Shown here: positions 1 to 11,576 of the stretch, one piece after another
How the letters are laid out: each line of letters starts with the position of its first letter
Numbering within the stretch: position 1 is the first letter of the stretch
Program-made: the position numbers and the translations under genes
Source: Vitellaria paradoxa
Lineage: Eukaryota; Streptophyta; Magnoliopsida; Ericales; Sapotaceae
Assembly (NCBI GenBank): GCA_019916065.1
Contig: CM034239.1
Location: 34,186,419-34,250,418 of the forward strand
Reading direction: 5' to 3'
DNA length: 64,000 nucleotides
Notes under the pieces: generated by a model
Databases searched by the model: none
Told to the model about the DNA's origin: nothing
The model's input: only the letters and a program-made list of their open reading frames with translations

Positions 1-125
1 TGTCGTGATAAAACCTTTTGATGGTTGGTCAGATAATGATCCAACGGTGCACGTCTAATTTCATTGCTGCTGGTAGATCTGTACTGTAGCATCAAGGCTG
101 CGCAACTCCCTCCAAATTAAAAAGG

Positions 126-130
126 TCTCT

Positions 131-164
<34 letters not shown>

Positions 165-295
165 AAATATTTATATACACAAGTATAGAGTTAACATTGA
201 ATTGAAACTTACAGACAGAGAGAGAGGGCTTTGGGGTCTGATCAGTGCTCTCCCTCTCTGTCTCTCTCTGTCTCTCTCTCTCTCTGAGTTTGAGA
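126..295 (+). promoter_or_regulatory. Core promoter and CT-rich 5' leader of the TBL gene
   Basis: Two CT/CTGT microsatellite tracts (about 126-164 and 247-286) flank a TATATA-like box at about 172-177. The box lies roughly 120 bp before the ATG at 296. CT tracts in plant leaders are common and often bound by GAGA-binding BPC proteins, but that is family knowledge, not seen here. An open frame runs through the second tract from a GTG at 245; it is low-complexity leader, and the ATG at 296 is followed directly by a signal-anchor-like hydrophobic stretch. Confidence 0.5.
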
Positions 296-1338
296 ATGGG
301 TTGGTGGATTGGTGGCATTTTCTCAGTGGTGGTGGCCATTGTTGTAGTCCAAGGCGATGTAACAAGGGGATGTGATCTGTTCCAAGGGAGATGGGTTAAG
401 GGTGACACAGACCCATCTCATTCTTACCATCTATACTACAACTCCACCACGTGTCCATTCATCGATCATGAGTTCAACTGCCACAAGAATGGGCGCCCCG
501 ATCTCACATTCCTCTCTTACACTTGGCTCCCCCATGCCTGCAGCAACTTTGCAAGGTACACCCTCATCTTCTACCTCTACCTCCCTCCTTTCTCATTTAT
601 ATATATATATATATTACATTGTATTTTTTTATAATAATCTCAGCCACTGCTTGACTTATTATATATTAGCTCTTTGGTGCTTTTTCTCAATCATGATCCA
701 TCACCATCACTGCCTTGAATCTCACCCAGATCTTTACTTTATGCTCTCTTCAATCCCTTTCACAGCTATATATTGCGTATTAAGCAACCATTGTCCTTAA
801 TTTGGAATCATTGAACTTTACCCTTTCTTATTTTTGGAAAAGGTATCATTGATCTTTACCTGTCACAAAAGAAATTATTTGTATTTCTACATGCTTGTAT
901 GTATGTATGTTTGCATGTAGTTATGTAGGTGTACATGTAGATTAATTGGTTAAATTAAAAGACTAGTTAAGTTATTTGGTTTGATATATTATATCCATCC
1001 TCAATCATGTTGGTGTTTGTTACCCCAAATTTTATTAACAATTACTTAAATTTACAAAAAGTTTTTTTTTTTTAATTAGAACTTATACCTATTTATTACA
1101 ATTCTAAACGAATTGCATAATTGATGAGTAAACTGAGATGATGTATGCTGCCATATACATCTCGTTTGTTTCAGAAATTAAACTCGTATAATTTATGTGA
1201 AGAATACATCTATAAGTCAAGCTAACTCAAAAAGCTAAGTTACAAAAAAAATTATCAATTTTTTTAACTTTTTCAAATCAAATTTTTTACGTGTTATTTT
1301 TATACTATTATTTTGTACTTTTCTTATATATATGTATG

Positions 1339-1369
<31 letters not shown>

Positions 1370-4300
1370 CTGCCACCAAACATCCGTGCGTGACTTTGAA
1401 ACTAAGGGGGGAAAAATTGAAAACATTGCATCCAAGGTAAAAGATTGAATAGCCTATTGGTGGAGTTCGGTGGTCCCACAGGAAAGGGTACGTGACTCAC
1501 CGATTCACCTCCATGAGGGACCAGAATTCATTCTAAGCACGTTTTCACACGGGACTCTCCATCCTTCTTTTTCTTTCTCCATGGTTAGAGCTGGGTTCTT
1601 GATAGGAAAAAAAAAATAATAATAATAATAAAATAAAAATAAAAAAAATTCAATTCAATTGAAAAAACAAAGAAATAATAAATTGTATTACATCTGTTAT
1701 TTTTTCCTTTCATTGTCTTGAAACCAAAACTTTTGTTGAAATTTATTTTGTATCCGTGAAATCAATTTAAAATTGGTTTAAGGTTGGTCTCCCCATTTAT
1801 TATTAATTGAACATTTTCATACAATATTAAAATTAAATTTAAGGAGATTTTTTTTTTTGGTAAGTAAATTTAAGGAGAATTCATTTCACTTTTTTTTTTT
1901 TCTCAATCCATGAGGCTTACCATTTCCATTCGTAAAGCAGTTGTTTATCTCCTCTAACGACTTGGGGTTGCAGTAGGGGTTATTGCACCTGCTCGCTGTA
2001 GTACTCTTAAAATAACGCTGTTTTGATATTTTTTTTCCTGAATGTATATTGGAATACATCATTTCATATTCGAATATGATAATTTAAGTGAAATAACGTC
2101 GTTTTGATGGAAAAAAAAAAGCTGAAACGACGTCATTTTAAAAGTATTGCAGCGACTGCAATAACTCCCTACTGAAACTTCCTCGCTCCTCTAGTACTTC
2201 TTTTATCTCTTAGCATACCAATTAAGATCACGTGTAATAATAAGAGACATGTTAATATTTATTTTACATCAATAAAAAGTCTGTTTATTAGTCAAAATTT
2301 TGTTAATTTTTAATTTTTACCCATTTGGTTGGTTTCAAAAATTTGACAATTTTTGCAACCAAAATTTATTTTTTGCAATGTTTAATTGTTTGGAACATAT
2401 ATATACACGCACTTTTATGTAGTTATAAAGGGGAGAGGATAACACTCATTTTACGTAAAATCATACCAAAAAAATGTTATTAATTTTTTTTTTACTAAAT
2501 AATAAAAAGTTACAAAAGATTTTTAAAAATTATTATTTATACTAAAGTTATAAAAATTTTCAAATAATAGCTTTCGACAAAAAAAAAAATTATAAAAAAA
2601 TTGCTTAAATTTTGATTAGCACACGCACCCAAAATCAACATTGTCAAACCCAAATATAAATGAAGCTTGTATGCTAGATGCCAAATAATTTTAAATTAGA
2701 TGCGTTACTCAATAAAATAAAAGGAGTGAACTCTCTTATAACTTTTATTATTATTTTTTTCTCTTAAAAATAAATAAAGTGAAATTTGTCAGTGCCGGTG
2801 CCATAATGTCCATCCCATGTGAACCGACATTGCTTTTCTTTTTTTTTTTTTTTCTTTTTTTTTCTTATTTTTGCGTTCCTGTCAATAATTTGTGTTATTC
2901 TTTGGCACAAAGGAGAATGAAGCCCAAAAGGACTGTCATCCTGCTCTTGCAGCGATCACCTGACAAGGAAAATATATTTAAAGGGCGTTTAATGTAATAA
3001 AAAAGTAAGATAATTTGAAATAATTTGTAAATTTATAATTTATATAGTAAAATAAAAATAAATAATTTTAAAAAATTTTAAAAGATTCAAAATTTTCAGT
3101 GTCCTAAATGCAGTTTTAGTGTGCGTTTAGAGTGAAAAAAAAAAAAACCAAAAAAATTAGATAAAACGTGATTTTAGATAAAAAATGGCGTTTAGTATTT
3201 TTCTTTGAAATTCTGTTTTTTTGAGAAGAACAGTGCCAAAACTATTAGAACGATTTTTCAAATCTGTTCTAACGAATTTGAAAAAATACAGCTCAATTTT
3301 CTACATAATAGTTCTTTTCTCCCTCTTTTGTACTAAACCGTTAGAACAGTTTTCTAAATCTATTCTAATGGATTTAAAAAATTTGTATAAAATAGTGACA
3401 ATGGTATTCATTTGAAAACTTTCGACTTGAAAAATATATTTGTTAAAAAAAAAATTCACACTCGATTAATTTCTTTTCTGGTTTTTTATTTTTTTAGCGA
3501 CATATTAAAATTTTTTGAAATTAATAAAAGTAAGAAAATGTAAATGTGTAATAGAAAGTTTTAGTGATTTATAAAAGTTATTGAAGATTTATTTTATTTT
3601 ATTTTTTTTTTTGTCGGTACTACAAAAGGTTAATATCTTGTGGTACAAGTGTTGGGCTCAATCACCTTTTTCATTTTTGTTTTTTGATTTCGTTCTGGTT
3701 AATTAATAATATTTTAAAACTTAATTTAATTTGGAAAGGAGTGAAATAGTAAAATAATAAAAGTGAAGACGACAGAGTGAGTGAAAATATTAAAAAAATA
3801 TAAAACATACCAAATGATATAATAATAATAATAATAATAAGGTGGTCTAGTTTCTCGATCTCTTCCAATGCTGTCACGGGTTGAGGGGTGGAAACATCGA
3901 GGGATGTCTTCTCCGATGTTCTCTCAAATCCAGCTACTTCGTACGCCAGCCTATTCACAATGGCAATGCTTGTCGGTGAAGTTTGCGGTTGGGGGGTCAG
4001 ATTATTGATCTGGTGTTTTAAGACGTTGCAGTGGATTTTACGCGGTAGAAGTTGTAGTAAAGTATTTTAAGGTCAAAATTTAATAAAAAATTATTAATTT
4101 TATCAAATAATATTTATTATAATATTTATTAAATTTACTGTAGTACCCTCAGATGGGTTTCAAGATGCTATAGTGCATTTTACATGTAATGAACATTCAA
4201 AGATCATGATTTAATCAAAAGATTTAATAAATACTGTAATAAATATTATTTGACAAAATCAATAACTTTTGATTAAATCCTGACATTTGGATGTTCACTG

Positions 4301-7300
4301 TAGCCCCTGTAGTGTAAAATCAATAACCATTAATTTGCGGGGCACATTTCAAGTGAGTTTAGAGTAAAAAAAATTAATAAAATGAAATAAAGTGAAATAA
4401 ATTATGAGTTTATAATTCTTGTAGTGAGATGAAAAAATAAATAATTTTTATAAATGTTTTCACTATTTTTTAGAATTTTTAACCACTGAGTTCTTATTTA
4501 ATGTTTAATAAAAATGACAAGAGCTACTAAAAGGTGCAAAACAAAGGGGACGAGTTTAAAAAAATATTTAAAATTTTTTATGAAAGTAGACTAAAAATTT
4601 AGAAATATTGAGGGTGTTTGGAAGTAAAAAAAAAACTTAAGTTTTGGTAGTTTTTTGGTATTTTTTTTTTTGTACTTTTTTGTGTGTTTGGTTGAATCAA
4701 GTGAAATTTTTAGTATTTTTTCAGTAACTTTTGGGTGTTTGGTAAATTTTTTACTGTAGCAAAACAAAAAAGTTACAACTTTTGGGTGTTTTGTATGTTT
4801 TTTACTGTAGCAAATCAAAAAAAATGTAATGATGAAGTGGTACTTTTTACTATAGTAAATCAAAAAAATGGCAAAATTTGTAATTTTGCCAAACACACAA
4901 AAACCAATTTTTGATTTTTTTTTGTTAATTTTTGGGTTGCCAAACACCCCATTATCGGAAGCTTGTGAGTCACCCCCTCCCCCATCAGTCATTGATACGG
5001 ATCAATAGGATGGATTTAGGAAGAGGACCTATTTCTCATTCCTATCTCCATCTTTGTTTTCGCCTGGCCGTGGGTTCCCCATCCTCACCCTAAACGTGAA
5101 CAATATATGTAGCATATTCTTGTTGCATGTTATTAAATTTTATAATAAACTAACATATCATATACGTAAAAATATTAATTAATATATAAATAGATTTGAG
5201 TATACTGAAACGTGGAATTAACATTATCCTTATTCTCGTTAAAAAATTTCTTAAAATTTCTGCTACCATTATCGTGTATTCGTATTCTTTCCGAACATGA
5301 CAATATATATGTCAGTATTATGAGGTGTTTGGAGTTTTAAAAATTTGTATAAATTTGTAAAAGTTACAGTCTTCTAATTCGTATAATGAATAAAAAAATT
5401 TTAAATTTATAAAGATTAGTAAAAATTTTTGAAATTTTGTGAAATTCTAAATACAGTGCTAATTTGATTTTTGGTACATGGTATTGCCCCAAAAGCAGGA
5501 GAAGCATCTATCCAAAATATATATATATATATATATTGAGATTTTAATTTTTATATTTAATTTATTTGAATAGGTTTGACGGTCGAGACTTCTTGGAGAG
5601 ACTGAGAGGGAAAAGCATCATGTTCGTGGGGGATTCACTGAGTCGAAACCAGTGGAAATCGTTGACTTGCTTGCTCTACGCTTCGGTGCCCAGTGCAAAA
5701 TACAGTATAGATAGAGTAGATGATCTGTCTACATTCGTATTCACGGTATGTCCCCCCGCCCCCACCTCCATTTAAATTTCTATTTTCAAAGCGGGTCCAA
5801 CTGTTTGATTAATTTACCAAGACGGCTCCATTAATAACAAATTATCACTAATTAACGGGGCAATCATTGAACTAGGTGTACACACACATATATATATATA
5901 TATATATACACACACGATGGGCAAGTCAACACCTGATCTAATGTTTATATTGTCACCAATTAAATTTAACGTATGTTTGGAATGATAAAAAGTAAAACTA
6001 AATTAAATCAAATTAAATCAAATATTTTTCCACTAAGTGGGGTCAGTTATATGAATTTGTTGACGTCAATTAAATCTGTTTAAAGCCATGAAATGATAAA
6101 AAGTAAGATAAAGTAAAACTAAGTGAGATAAATTGTGAATTTATTTTTCGTGCAGTGAAATAAAAAGTGAATAAATTTTAAAAATTTTTTAAAATTTTTA
6201 AAGATCTATAACAAATCAAACGGAATCTATAAAATTTTTAAAGATTTATAACAAATCAAACAGAGTATATACAGATACACGATGGCATTATCTATCATGA
6301 TTTTTTTCATTCATAAAAAATCACGTGTATTTTTTTTCACCTCTCTCATTAATTTTTGTTTGCATCTATTTTCGGTAATAGTAATGTAATGTCATGAACC
6401 ATGAGAAATAACGACAGTTGTCTTGGTCTATCGAACTGTTTCTTCTTTTAAACATTAGCATGATATATTTTATTTATAAATTTATATTATTAGCCGTTGA
6501 TTTTTAACCCATTAAGGGTTTGTTTGGAGTAACAAAAAATAAGATAAATTGAGATAAATTATGGTTTGGAAAGAGTTCGTAATGCGTGCAGTGAGAGAAA
6601 AAAGTTGATGTGATATAAAGTTAACAGAGATTTATAGAGATTTTCAGAGATTTTCAGCAAATTATTGCACACCAAACGAGCCCTAAATATTATATGATAC
6701 TAACTTTTAGTTTTAATTGTGTTGACTTATTTTTCACAAAAGAAAATTACTATTACTATCATGCCATTGATATATATATGTATATTTATTTTTTTTTGTT
6801 TTACTCGGAATCCTACCAATTTATTGTAATTCTTAACAAATCGCATAACGAATAGATAAATTAGGAGACACGTGATTGATTTCTCAATCACGCCTCCCGA
6901 TTGAGTCACAGGACTCAAACTCGCATCATCTACGTGGGTAGCTAACCCACTAGTCAACGCGGTTGAAACCAGAGACTATGTATATCTATTTTATTAGCAT
7001 ATGAGTATAATTAAAATATTTTTTTTATAGTTATTATAATTCTTTTATTTAATTAATATAATTTAATTTAATAAAAAAAAATCTTGCCAGTATTTATTGA
7101 TCATGGATATGACGAATCCATATATATTACATTTACAGTATAATCTATTATCTCAATGAAAAGTTGATATAATTCTAAACAATATTCTAAATTAATAATT
7201 GTTATGATAATTGTAGGAGTTATCAATTATATGCAATAACTAGATAATTTTATCTTAATTAAACATTAATTGTACGTAAAGAATATATACAAAACTCGTA

Positions 7301-10300
7301 AATATATACTGAAGTACACAGAGTAAATTTATTACTGGGCTGGTCTAGTGTTATAAAGTTGAAACCCGTGAGCCCTATGTGTAAACAAGGAAATGAAATG
7401 ATGTAAGCTTCGTTTGTTTTAATGTAAAATATTACGAGTATAAAGCGTTTTATTTTTAAAAAAAAAACTACAATAAGACCATTTATTTTAATATAAAATA
7501 TTTTAAAAAAATACTTTTAAATATATTTTTGAAAAATATTTTGCTAAAACAATAATAAATACATTTTTTACAAAAATATTTTATATCGAAATAAATGGAG
7601 CCCTGCTTAATGAGGGAAAAATATGGTTATTAATATTTTATAAAAAATATTTTTTTTAAGAATAAAGTAACTATACTTTACTTCCTTCGAGTTTAGCCCA
7701 AAAACAAATAACTCGATCTAGTTTAAAGACTAATGCATAACCCCTTTGTGTTTGGGGCTAAATTGTAGAACCGACTAAATTTGTTAAATTTAAGTTCATT
7801 TATGTCTTATGAATCAAAATTTGTTCAGCACAAAATATTTCCAAACAATAGATAGAAAGAAAACATTTCTACTGATTTTTAGGTTAAAATAAAACGTTAT
7901 TTTATTTTTTAAACAGACTTAATTTGGCTTATTTTTTTAAACAGTATTTTTTCGAGACAATCACATATGATCTTAGATGGCATGTGTGATATAAATCTAG
8001 TTAAATTTAATATTTCTGTTAATTTTGTACTTTAATCCAGGTTACCGGAGAATTATGTGTTAATTTTTAAATTAGAGATGATTCAATTTTTTTCTTTTTT
8101 TTTTTAGCCCAAATTATAAGGAGCAAAACGTAATTGTCCTTTAAATCTAGGATCAATTGGAAATCCTACCTTCCCCAAAAGAAGAGGGTGAATTAGTAAA
8201 AGTATTTTTTTTAAAATATAAATAATTTTAAAATTATTTTACAACTGAAAGTTGTAAAAATATAACTATTACATAAATTTCTTTTAATCAAACTTTGTGC
8301 GCGCGCTCTTTCGGCCCTCTTTCTAAACCACTTATTTTTAAATAATTCTTGGAAACTTTTGGGCTCCGTTTGGCATCAAGATAAAACACTAAAAATCTCT
8401 ATAAATCTCTAACAACTCCTTTACATCTAATTTTTCTACCATCACTAATTTTAAAAAATTTCAATATTTTGCTAAAAAAATAAAAAATCTAGAAATAGGT
8501 TAACCGAATGTGTAAATTTTTTATACAATCATATTGTTCGTGTTAGGAACTTTCAAACGAGTATCATTGTTGTTATTTTTTGTGAATTTTTTTTGAATCC
8601 GTGGAAACAGATTTGAAAAATCGTTCCCACGTTTGCGATTTTTCAAAAAAAAAAAAAAAAAACGATACCAAAATTAACTCTAAACCATATTTTATCTCAA
8701 TTTATTTTATTTTTTTTACTCCAAACAGGACCTTGGTGTTATACGCAAGGAATTCATGGCTTCCTCTGCGCTTGTGTACCTCAATGATCATCTTCATGTA
8801 TATATATATATATATATATTGTTTAAAATGATAAAAAGTGAGATAGAATGAGATAAAGTGAGATAACTTGAGTTTATAATTCGTACAGTGAAATAAAAAT
8901 TGAATAACTTTTAAAATTTTTCATTAACTTTTTATAATTTTTCAAAATTTTTTGTCATTTCAAATGTTGTCAGTATATATTTGAATTCACACCAAATTAC
9001 CAGCCTGGCCATGGTTGTTGGAGTCGCTCCAAAAGGTGCCAGAAGGCTATATTTTGTCATGGTTTGTTGACTTAATGATCCAACCATACGTTGTCCTATC
9101 TCTGGCAGCACATTTCCGCCAATCTATATATATATATATATTATGGTTGATGCAGATTGATTGAAACTTCTTAGCTAGAATGAATGCTCGTCCAAATTCC
9201 AGTCACCTAACCAATGTTTCCCCCACTGCAACCATCGAGTAAATTAAAATTTAATTGGATAGATGGTTTAATTATCTGGTTAATCGGAATTAAATTGCAA
9301 TTTTATGAATGAATTAAATATAATATGTAAATAAAATTAAATACTAAAAATAATTCAAAATTACCGAAAAATCTAATATTTGTTAAATATTTCTTCTTGT
9401 TTGAAATTTCCTTCTTTAACTAAAAAATTATTGTTATATAAACAATTAAGTAGTAGTTTTATAAGTGTATTAGAAACTTACCAAGGCTTTACTTTATAAG
9501 AGTAATATTTTAATTTGTAAATGAATAGATAATTGGATAACAATTAACTTTAATTTCTAAGGATTTTTAAACTGATCGGTTTAAATGAACTGGGAACGAT
9601 TCATACGGATCGTTGGTTCATTCACAATTTAATTTTAACAGTTTAAGCTAATTTTTGTTGCAAAATATTTGAAATATGAACCAAACTGTTTATGTGTCAT
9701 TTGATATACTTATTTTGATCTCATTTTTTATTTTACAATTTTGAAAATAAAAAAAATATCTCAAAACACATTTGGTCACTTGTGTTTTCAAAATCTGCTC
9801 TAGAAAATAGAAAATTGGTTTACGCATAATATACAAAATGATAAAAAGTCATTTTAAATGTTGGGTGAGTCTTGGCACTGCAGTAGTATTGTTTTTTTTT
9901 TTTTTTTTTACCTCCTTCATTTTCTTTTCTTTACCTAAAGAAAATAGTAATTTTTCTTGCTTTTTTCAGGAGTTTGACGTTAAAGTGATGCTTGTCCGCA
10001 ATGTATACTTGGTAGATATTGTGAGGGAAAACATTGGTAGAGTCCTAAAACTGGACTCAATCCAGGGTGGCAAGCTATGGAAAGGGGTTGACATGCTCAT
10101 CTTCAACACATGGCATTGGTGGAATCGAAGAGGAGCTTCACAACCGTTAGTACATATTTTTTCTTTCTTTCTTTTTTTTAATTTTATTATTATTATTTTT
10201 ATTATTATTATTATTTTATATATTGATGTCTTTCATTTTTTAGTATAATTGCTCTGAAAGTTTGAATTAGTTGGGATGGGATACTGCAGATGGGATTATA

Positions 10301-10484
10301 TACAAGTAGGAAATCAAATATACAAAGACATGGATCGGATGGCTGCTTTTGAGAGGGCGCTCAGCACATGGGGCCGTTGGGTGGACGCCAATATTGACCC
10401 TTCGAAAACCGCTGTCTTCTTCCAAGGAATTTCTCCATCTCATTACAAGTAATCAATTACCCTTTCTTTCTTATATATAAATAC

Positions 10485-10526
<42 letters not shown>

Positions 10527-11576
10527 GGGCCCATTCGATTTGCTGTAAAATTTTAAAAATTTTTGAAAACTCCTAAAAATTATTCATTTTTTATTTCACT
10601 ATACGAATTACGAATTTACAACTTATCTCATTTTATCTAACTTTTTATCACTTCAAGCACACCCTATATACATTAGTTGCAGTTTGGCTGCAAATCTCTA
10701 TCAATAATCCAACTATTTTGAAGTTCAAATTCACTTTAATATTAGCTATGGTCCATGAAATGGTTTGGGACTATATAGGACACATCTATAATGTCACCAG
10801 CCAGCTGGTTAGAATGTGTCTATCACATGCTTGAAGACAAACCACAAATTGCATATATATATCTATATATATTTTGTTCTCCAGAAAAAGAACGAATGGA
10901 AAAGTTGGAGGATGATCTAGGATTGCCCCCACCTCAAATGAGAACAGCAGACGCTAGAGTTGATTAAAGTAATTAAATGGCCTTTTGACTTCCTTGATGC
11001 TACCATCAAAGTCACATCAATTAAGCAGATTTTTCTTCAATCAAGCGAAATAAAAAATAAATAAATAAATAAATAAAGATCTATATAATTATCCGACTCT
11101 GTTCAGGCATGTTTGGTAACTTTAAAAAAACCATTTTTTTAGTCTTCTATGATTTTTTTTTTTTCCACCAAAAGTTGATTCTCTTTCTTACTTCCAGTAA
11201 TTTCTTTTTACTTTTCGGTAGTTTTTATAATCATGTAATTAACAATATGAACAACAGCGGAACTGATTGGAATGAACCCAAGGCAAGGAGCTGTATAAGG
11301 GAGCATGAGCCAGTATTGGGATCAACATATCCGGGAGGTTTGCCGCCGGCTGTGGCGGTGCTAAAGAGAGCGTTAAGCAAGATAAAGAATCCGGTGACGC
11401 TACTTGACGTAACCAATCTCTCACTGTTGCGGAAAGACGGCCATCCTTCAATTTACGGGCTGGGTGGTCGTACAGGAATGGATTGCAGCCACTGGTGTCT
11501 TCCAGGGGTCCCGGACACTTGGAATCAGATTCTTTATAATATTATCTTAAAGTCAGAGGCGTTGAACCATGTTTAG
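296..11576 (+). CDS. TBL: TRICHOME BIREFRINGENCE-LIKE protein (PMR5N/PC-esterase), polysaccharide O-acetyltransferase
   Basis: Spliced CDS: exons 296-555, 5574-5745, 9970-10145, 10290-10448 and 11258-11576. All junctions are GT-AG and in phase, giving 361 aa, the usual length for short TBL proteins. TBL enzymes add O-acetyl groups to xylan, mannan or pectin in the Golgi. Residues 1-20 form a hydrophobic signal anchor. The PMR5N-type domain follows, with CDLFQGRW near residue 26, a conserved NGRPD, and the catalytic GDS ([11 protein letters not shown], 106-108). The C-terminus carries [15 protein letters not shown], whose Asp331 and His334 form the DxxH dyad. Best remembered match is the TBL38-43 group, so the exact paralogue is uncertain. 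The ATG at 296 is chosen because the hydrophobic segment starts there. Introns 1 (5,018 bp) and 2 (4,224 bp) are unusually long and full of MITEs and SINE remnants; introns 3 and 4 are 144 and 809 bp. No frameshift or missing catalytic residue is seen. Confidence 0.9.
1060..1145 (-). repeat. Fragment of a SINE 3' part
   Basis: Starts at a T tract (poly-A on the minus strand) and contains a stretch recognisably similar to 6795-6870: CAATTCTAAACGAATTGCATAA here against a diverged version there. It lies in TBL intron 1. Only the 3' half is present. Support is the similarity between two copies in this window. Confidence 0.35.
1971..2174. mobile_element. Foldback MITE in TBL intron 1
   Basis: The ends are inverted copies: CAGTAGGGGTTATTGCA at the left and, on the opposite strand from the right end, CAGTAGGGAGTTATTGCA. 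The similarity continues inward (GTAGTACTCTTAAAATAACG against its counterpart), so most of the 204 bp can fold into a hairpin. It has no coding capacity. I could not identify a clear target-site duplication, so the superfamily is left open. Confidence 0.55.
3115..3640 (+). mobile_element. Long-form copy of the window's PIF/Harbinger-like MITE family
   Basis: Shares an ordered set of blocks with 38226-38585 (same orientation) and 8361-8732 (reverse): 'gataaaacgtgatttt', a block on 'cgatttttcaaatctgttct', then 'tcatttgaaaactttcgac', then 'tagtgatttataaa'. The ends here are decayed, so the limits are approximate. It lies in TBL intron 1. Confidence 0.45.
3838..4065. other. GC-richer, coding-like island in TBL intron 1
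   Basis: About 230 bp of balanced composition in a very AT-rich intron, open on both strands: a plus frame from 3888 to 4070 and a minus frame covering about 3840-3958. Neither translation is recognised and no splice sites fit the host gene. It may be a fragment of a gene carried in by a transposon, or chance. Confidence 0.2.
4135..4330. mobile_element. MITE-like imperfect inverted repeat (family also at 11940-12125)
   Basis: A left arm reading 'atgaacattcaaagatcatg' is matched in inverted form by a right arm reading 'catttggatgttcactgtag'. Between them is an AT-rich middle with 'ataaatattatttgacaaaatcaataa'-type sequence. The same arrangement recurs near 11940-12125. No coding sequence. Limits are approximate. 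Confidence 0.4.
6516..6683. mobile_element. Tourist-like (PIF/Harbinger) MITE with TAA target duplication
   Basis: A 168-bp element. The left end is GGGTTTGTTTGG and the right end CCAAACGAGCCC, its near-perfect inverted match. Both sides are flanked by TAA (6513-6515 and 6684-6686), the usual 3-bp target for Tourist/PIF elements. The interior carries the 'ataagataaattgagataaa' block shared by about a dozen other copies in this window. It lies in TBL intron 2. Confidence 0.8.
6790..6978 (-). mobile_element. Decayed tRNA-derived SINE in TBL intron 2
   Basis: Read on the minus strand, it has a box-A-like TTGACTAGTGG, a box-B-like GTTTGAGTC about 30 bases later, a tRNA-unrelated body, and an A-rich tail ending at about 6790. 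Both promoter boxes depart from consensus, so it is old. A second 3' fragment of the same body lies at 1060-1145, also on the minus strand. Confidence 0.45.
8361..8732 (-). mobile_element. Long-form PIF/Harbinger-like MITE, reverse orientation
   Basis: Terminal inverted repeats GGGCTCCGTTTGG (left) and CCAAACAGGACC (right) bound a 372-bp non-coding element. Its blocks match 38226-38585 in reverse complement, including the 'aaatcgttcccacg' and 'aactttcaaacgagta' segments. Flanking triplets (TTT/TTG) no longer match. It lies in TBL intron 2. Confidence 0.65.
8822..8970. mobile_element. Short-form copy of the same MITE family
   Basis: Contains the family signature in order: a 'gataaaaagtgagata' block, then 'gagtttataattcgtacagtg', then 'tgaataacttttaaaatttt', ending near 'gtcatttcaaa'. 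The termini are degraded. It lies in TBL intron 2, next to an (AT)n run at about 8802-8820. Confidence 0.45.
10527..10664. mobile_element. Short-form MITE in TBL intron 4
   Basis: A 138-bp element beginning GGGCCCATTCG and ending 'ttatcacttcaagcacaccc'. Its interior carries the family core 'ctatacgaattacgaatttacaa' in reverse orientation. It sits directly after a long (AT)n tract (about 10487-10520) and is flanked by TAT on both sides. Confidence 0.55.
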
